From assembly GCA_018433245.1 (NCBI GenBank), contig JAHDRN010000001.1:369378-433377 (forward strand): 64,000 bases of DNA, given 5' to 3'. Both the position numbers and the translations under genes were made by a program. This document shows positions 62,690-64,000 of the stretch, piece after piece (within the stretch, counting starts at the first letter, position 1; every line of letters begins with the position of its first letter). This stretch comes from Candidatus Proruminimicrobium quisquiliarum (GTDB taxonomy: Bacteria > Elusimicrobiota > Endomicrobiia > Endomicrobiales > Endomicrobiaceae). Under the pieces are notes generated by a model. It saw only the letters and a list, made by a program, of their open reading frames with translations, was not told the origin of the DNA and ran no database searches.

Positions 62690-63292
62690 TCAGCATCCGT
62701 TACCGTTGTTGCCATTGCCGTTATCAAGGCCGTTGGCATTTCCGTTATTGCCTTTACCGTTTCCTGTTCCGTTTCCATTATCGTTGCCATTTCCGTTATT
62801 TCCGTATCTGTATTTTTCTCTATGTTGTTTGCAAATTGCTTTTGCCGTAGCTTCATCGTTTGCATCAGGATCTTTAAGAATACCGCTAGACTCTCCCATA
62901 GATGAGCGTCCGAATGATAAAGTAATTTCCTTATCTTTATAGTTTCCTTTTACAACTACAAAAACAAAAGGCACTCCTTCATCATCAGTGCTTACAGTCG
63001 CTTTAAATGTATGAAAATATTTTGATATTCCCATATTAACTCCGAGTTGATCCGATTGTGTTGTATGACTGGGAACATCAAAGAAAGTTCCGTTCTCTAT
63101 TTGATACGCAACTTCATTTGTTACTATAAAATTAACAAGAGAAGCGCCTTCTGCTTCAATTGCTTTTACCGAAAGCGAAGAGTAGGCAGTAACGGAAATT
63201 GTGGACAAAATTCCTACAATAACAATTACGATTACAAGTTCAACAAGCGTAAATGCTTTTTTGTCGGAAATTTTAATCCATTTTTTTTCCAT
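62690..63292 (-). CDS. Type IV pilin-like protein with Asn/Gly-rich tail (paralogue 1)
   Basis: The protein is 200 residues from ATG 63292, with GAGGAGGA 7 bases upstream; the longer reading frame to 63406 crosses the promoter. The head is SDKKAFTLVELVIVIVIVG with Ala at -1, Phe+1 and Glu+5. The globular part closely follows paralogue 2 (SSLSVKAIEAEGASLVNFI; GISKYFHTFKATVSTDDEG). The last ~45 residues are a low-complexity run of Gly, Asn, Asp and Thr ending in a Cys. It should be inserted in the inner membrane and processed by a prepilin peptidase. It has its own promoter and terminator. Confidence 0.82.
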   Translation of the reverse strand: MEKKWIKISDKKAFTLVELVIVIVIVGILSTISVTAYSSLSVKAIEAEGASLVNFIVTNEVAYQIENGTFFDVPSHTTQSDQLGVNMGISKYFHTFKATVSTDDEGVPFVFVVVKGNYKDKEITLSFGRSSMGESSGILKDPDANDEATAKAICKQHREKYRYGNNGNGNDNGNGTGNGKGNNGNANGLDNGNGNNGNGC

Positions 63293-63312
63293 ACTGTCCT
63301 CCTCGCAAATAT

Positions 63313-63340
63313 AGTATAGTACATGTTTATTGTTTTTCAA
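63313..63340 (-). promoter_or_regulatory. Promoter of the first pilin-like gene
   Basis: On the minus strand TTGAAA (63340-63335), 16 bases, TATACT (63318-63313), with the same ATGTACTATACTATA block as the other pilin-like gene. The ATG is about 21 bases downstream of the -10. Confidence 0.7.
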
Positions 63341-63417
63341 TGATTTTCTGTTTTTATTTAAAAAATAACCGGCTATTATTTTTTCTGTTTCTATAAAAAA
63401 CATCATAAATATTTGTG

Positions 63418-63446
63418 TTGACTTTTTTTATATTTTTATATACAAT
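63418..63446 (+). promoter_or_regulatory. Promoter of the tRNA-tuf operon
   Basis: TTGACT (63418-63423), 17 bases, TACAAT (63441-63446), five of six at both hexamers. The predicted start is near 63453, about 45 bases before tRNA-Tyr. Confidence 0.8.
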
Positions 63447-63451
63447 ATTTG

Positions 63452-63480
63452 CACTCTCAGTTAATGAGAGTGTTTTTTTT
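63452..63480 (+). terminator. Terminator-like hairpin at the predicted 5' end of the tRNA-tuf RNA
   Basis: CACTCTCA (63452-63459), loop GTTAA, TGAGAGTG (63465-63472), then eight T. It has the full form of a Rho-independent terminator but starts at the predicted +1 of the tRNA-tuf promoter, and there is no + strand gene upstream to terminate. It may be an attenuator or 5' stem. Confidence 0.65.
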
Positions 63481-63496
63481 CGCTCTTTTGAAAAGA

Positions 63497-63581
63497 GGGG
63501 GTGTGGCCGAGCGGCCAATGGCAACAGACTGTAAATCTGTCGGGCTTTCGCCCTACAATGGTTCAAATCCATTCGCCCCCA
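63497..63581 (+). tRNA. tRNA-Tyr (anticodon GTA)
   Basis: Acceptor GGGGGTG/CGCCCCC, anticodon stem ACAGA/TCTGT with loop CTGTAAA (GTA at 34-36), and a long variable arm (CGGGCTTTCGCCC), as in bacterial tyrosine tRNAs. T arm AATGG-TTCAAAT-CCATT. No CCA encoded. First gene of the Tyr-Gly-Thr-tuf unit. Confidence 0.96.
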
Positions 63582-63594
63582 TATTTCTTTTATC

Positions 63595-63665
63595 GCGGGA
63601 GTAGCACAATGGTAGTGCTCCAGCCTTCCAAGCTGGCCACGCGGGTTCGATTCCCGTCTCCCGCT
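63595..63665 (+). tRNA. tRNA-Gly (anticodon TCC)
   Basis: Acceptor GCGGGAG/CTCCCGC, anticodon stem CCAGC/GCTGG with loop CTTCCAA (TCC). T arm GCGGG-TTCGATT-CCCGT. 13 bases after tRNA-Tyr. Confidence 0.96.
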
Positions 63666-63688
63666 CTTTAGAGTTATGCTCTGAGTGT

Positions 63689-63760
63689 GCCGAGGTGGCT
63701 CAGTGGTAGAGCACCTCCTTGGTAAGGAGGTGGTCGTGGGTTCAATTCCCATCCTCGGCT
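63689..63760 (+). tRNA. tRNA-Thr (anticodon GGT)
   Basis: Acceptor GCCGAGG/CCTCGGC, D arm GCTC...GAGC, anticodon stem CCTCC/GGAGG with loop TTGGTAA (GGT). T arm GTGGG-TTCAATT-CCCAT. It lies 53 bases before tuf, the same arrangement as E. coli thrT-tufB. Confidence 0.96.
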
Positions 63761-63813
63761 TACGAATTTAAATAATTTTAATAATTGCAGTAAATAAAAC
63801 GGAGGTAAGTAAA

Positions 63814-64000
63814 ATGTCAAAAGAGAAATTTGATAGATCAAAACCGCACGTAAACGTAGGAACGATAGGACACGTGGACCACGGCAAAACGACATTGACG
63901 GCAGCGATAACGAAGGTATTGGGAGACAAAGGCTTAGCGACATATATATCATACGATCAGGTAGCAAAGGCGTCAGAATCACAGGGAAGAAGAGACGATA
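63814..64000 (+). CDS. tuf: Translation elongation factor Tu (5' part)
   Basis: The first 62 codons of EF-Tu; the gene runs off the window. [33 protein letters not shown] is the canonical start with the GTP P-loop GHVDHGKT at 19-26. A GGAGG ribosome site lies 8 bases before the ATG. The next part ([17 protein letters not shown]) differs from the usual switch I sequence, where most EF-Tu have APEEKARGITI at this place. Position after tRNA-Tyr/Gly/Thr matches E. coli tufB. It is expected to be very highly expressed. Confidence 0.95.
   Translation, partial: MSKEKFDRSKPHVNVGTIGHVDHGKTTLTAAITKVLGDKGLATYISYDQVAKASESQGRRDD

Noticed and set aside
63354..63982. Two minus-strand open frames across the tRNA cluster, with a G-I-E-P-T-T-T-S-L-P-R-like translation.
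   Set aside because: They are translations of the antisense of tRNA-Tyr, tRNA-Gly and tRNA-Thr and of the tuf start; this is a well-known artefact.
1..64000. CRISPR arrays, insertion sequences, prophage or integrase genes.
   Set aside because: No regularly spaced repeats, transposase, recombinase or phage structural genes were seen in either strand.

Overview
The window is an AT-rich chromosomal segment from a Gram-negative, probably anaerobic and fermentative bacterium. The best guess is Elusimicrobiota (Endomicrobia-like). The clues are two short pilin-like proteins with a KAFTLVELVIVI head, 2-oxoacid:ferredoxin oxidoreductase subunits, many Fe-S proteins, and an outer-membrane toolkit (an LptE-like lipoprotein, a PorV-like barrel and a very large barrel ending in Phe). 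The taxonomy is inferred from gene content, not from a database match. Genes are densely packed with many 1-20 bp overlaps. No prophage, insertion sequence or CRISPR array was seen.

Layout. 1-3987: the end of a 2-oxoacid:ferredoxin oxidoreductase operon, an ArgA-like acetyltransferase, a tandem pair of lactate/malate dehydrogenase paralogues and a YjbQ protein. 3993-14195: birA (-) with a BirA-type operator, diverging from mnmG; then a ferredoxin/flavodoxin fusion, a SemiSWEET, tRNA-Arg(CCG), a PflX-like radical SAM protein, two M16 peptidases (one active, one inactive), an M48 and an M42 peptidase. 14196-14549: a non-coding stretch full of inverted repeats. 14550-25984 (-): comF, a 1781-residue SprA-like outer-membrane protein, a peptide-binding lipoprotein, rmuC, a small exported protein and a TMTC-like membrane glycosyltransferase with TPRs. 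26130-36762 (+): metF, a PorV-like protein, an M6 metalloprotease with a type IX-like C-terminal domain, an MsmX/UgpC ATPase, an exported nitroreductase, ispA-dxs-tlyA, and a B12-binding radical SAM protein. 36781-41052: leuS-lptE-holA, the same order as in Escherichia coli. 41054-44271 (-): a compact uvrC, murJ, rpsT. 44424-48068: PhoH/PIN, a PHP phosphoesterase and a DUF2779 nuclease. 48138-53117: a mixed nucleotide operon pyrD-pyrF-pyrE-purM-purN-purB. 53126-58575: an AT-richer SGNH hydrolase, a GH94/GH161-type phosphorylase and tcdA. 58578-63292 (-): an exported protein with two diguanylate cyclases, then two pilin-like genes. 63497-64000: tRNA-Tyr, tRNA-Gly, tRNA-Thr and the start of tuf, the same order as E. 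coli tyrU-glyT-thrT-tufB.

Most notable: (1) components resembling a type IX secretion system in three places (SprA-like channel, PorV-like shuttle, M6 protease with a sorting-like tail); (2) tandem dehydrogenases that differ at the residue that classically switches lactate to malate specificity; (3) a BirA-type operator in front of birA; (4) a probably leaderless pyrD mRNA; (5) a terminator-like hairpin placed at the predicted +1 of the tRNA-tuf operon; (6) large imperfect palindromic elements; (7) a UvrC without its helix-hairpin-helix tail. All function calls come from reading motifs; no database search was run.
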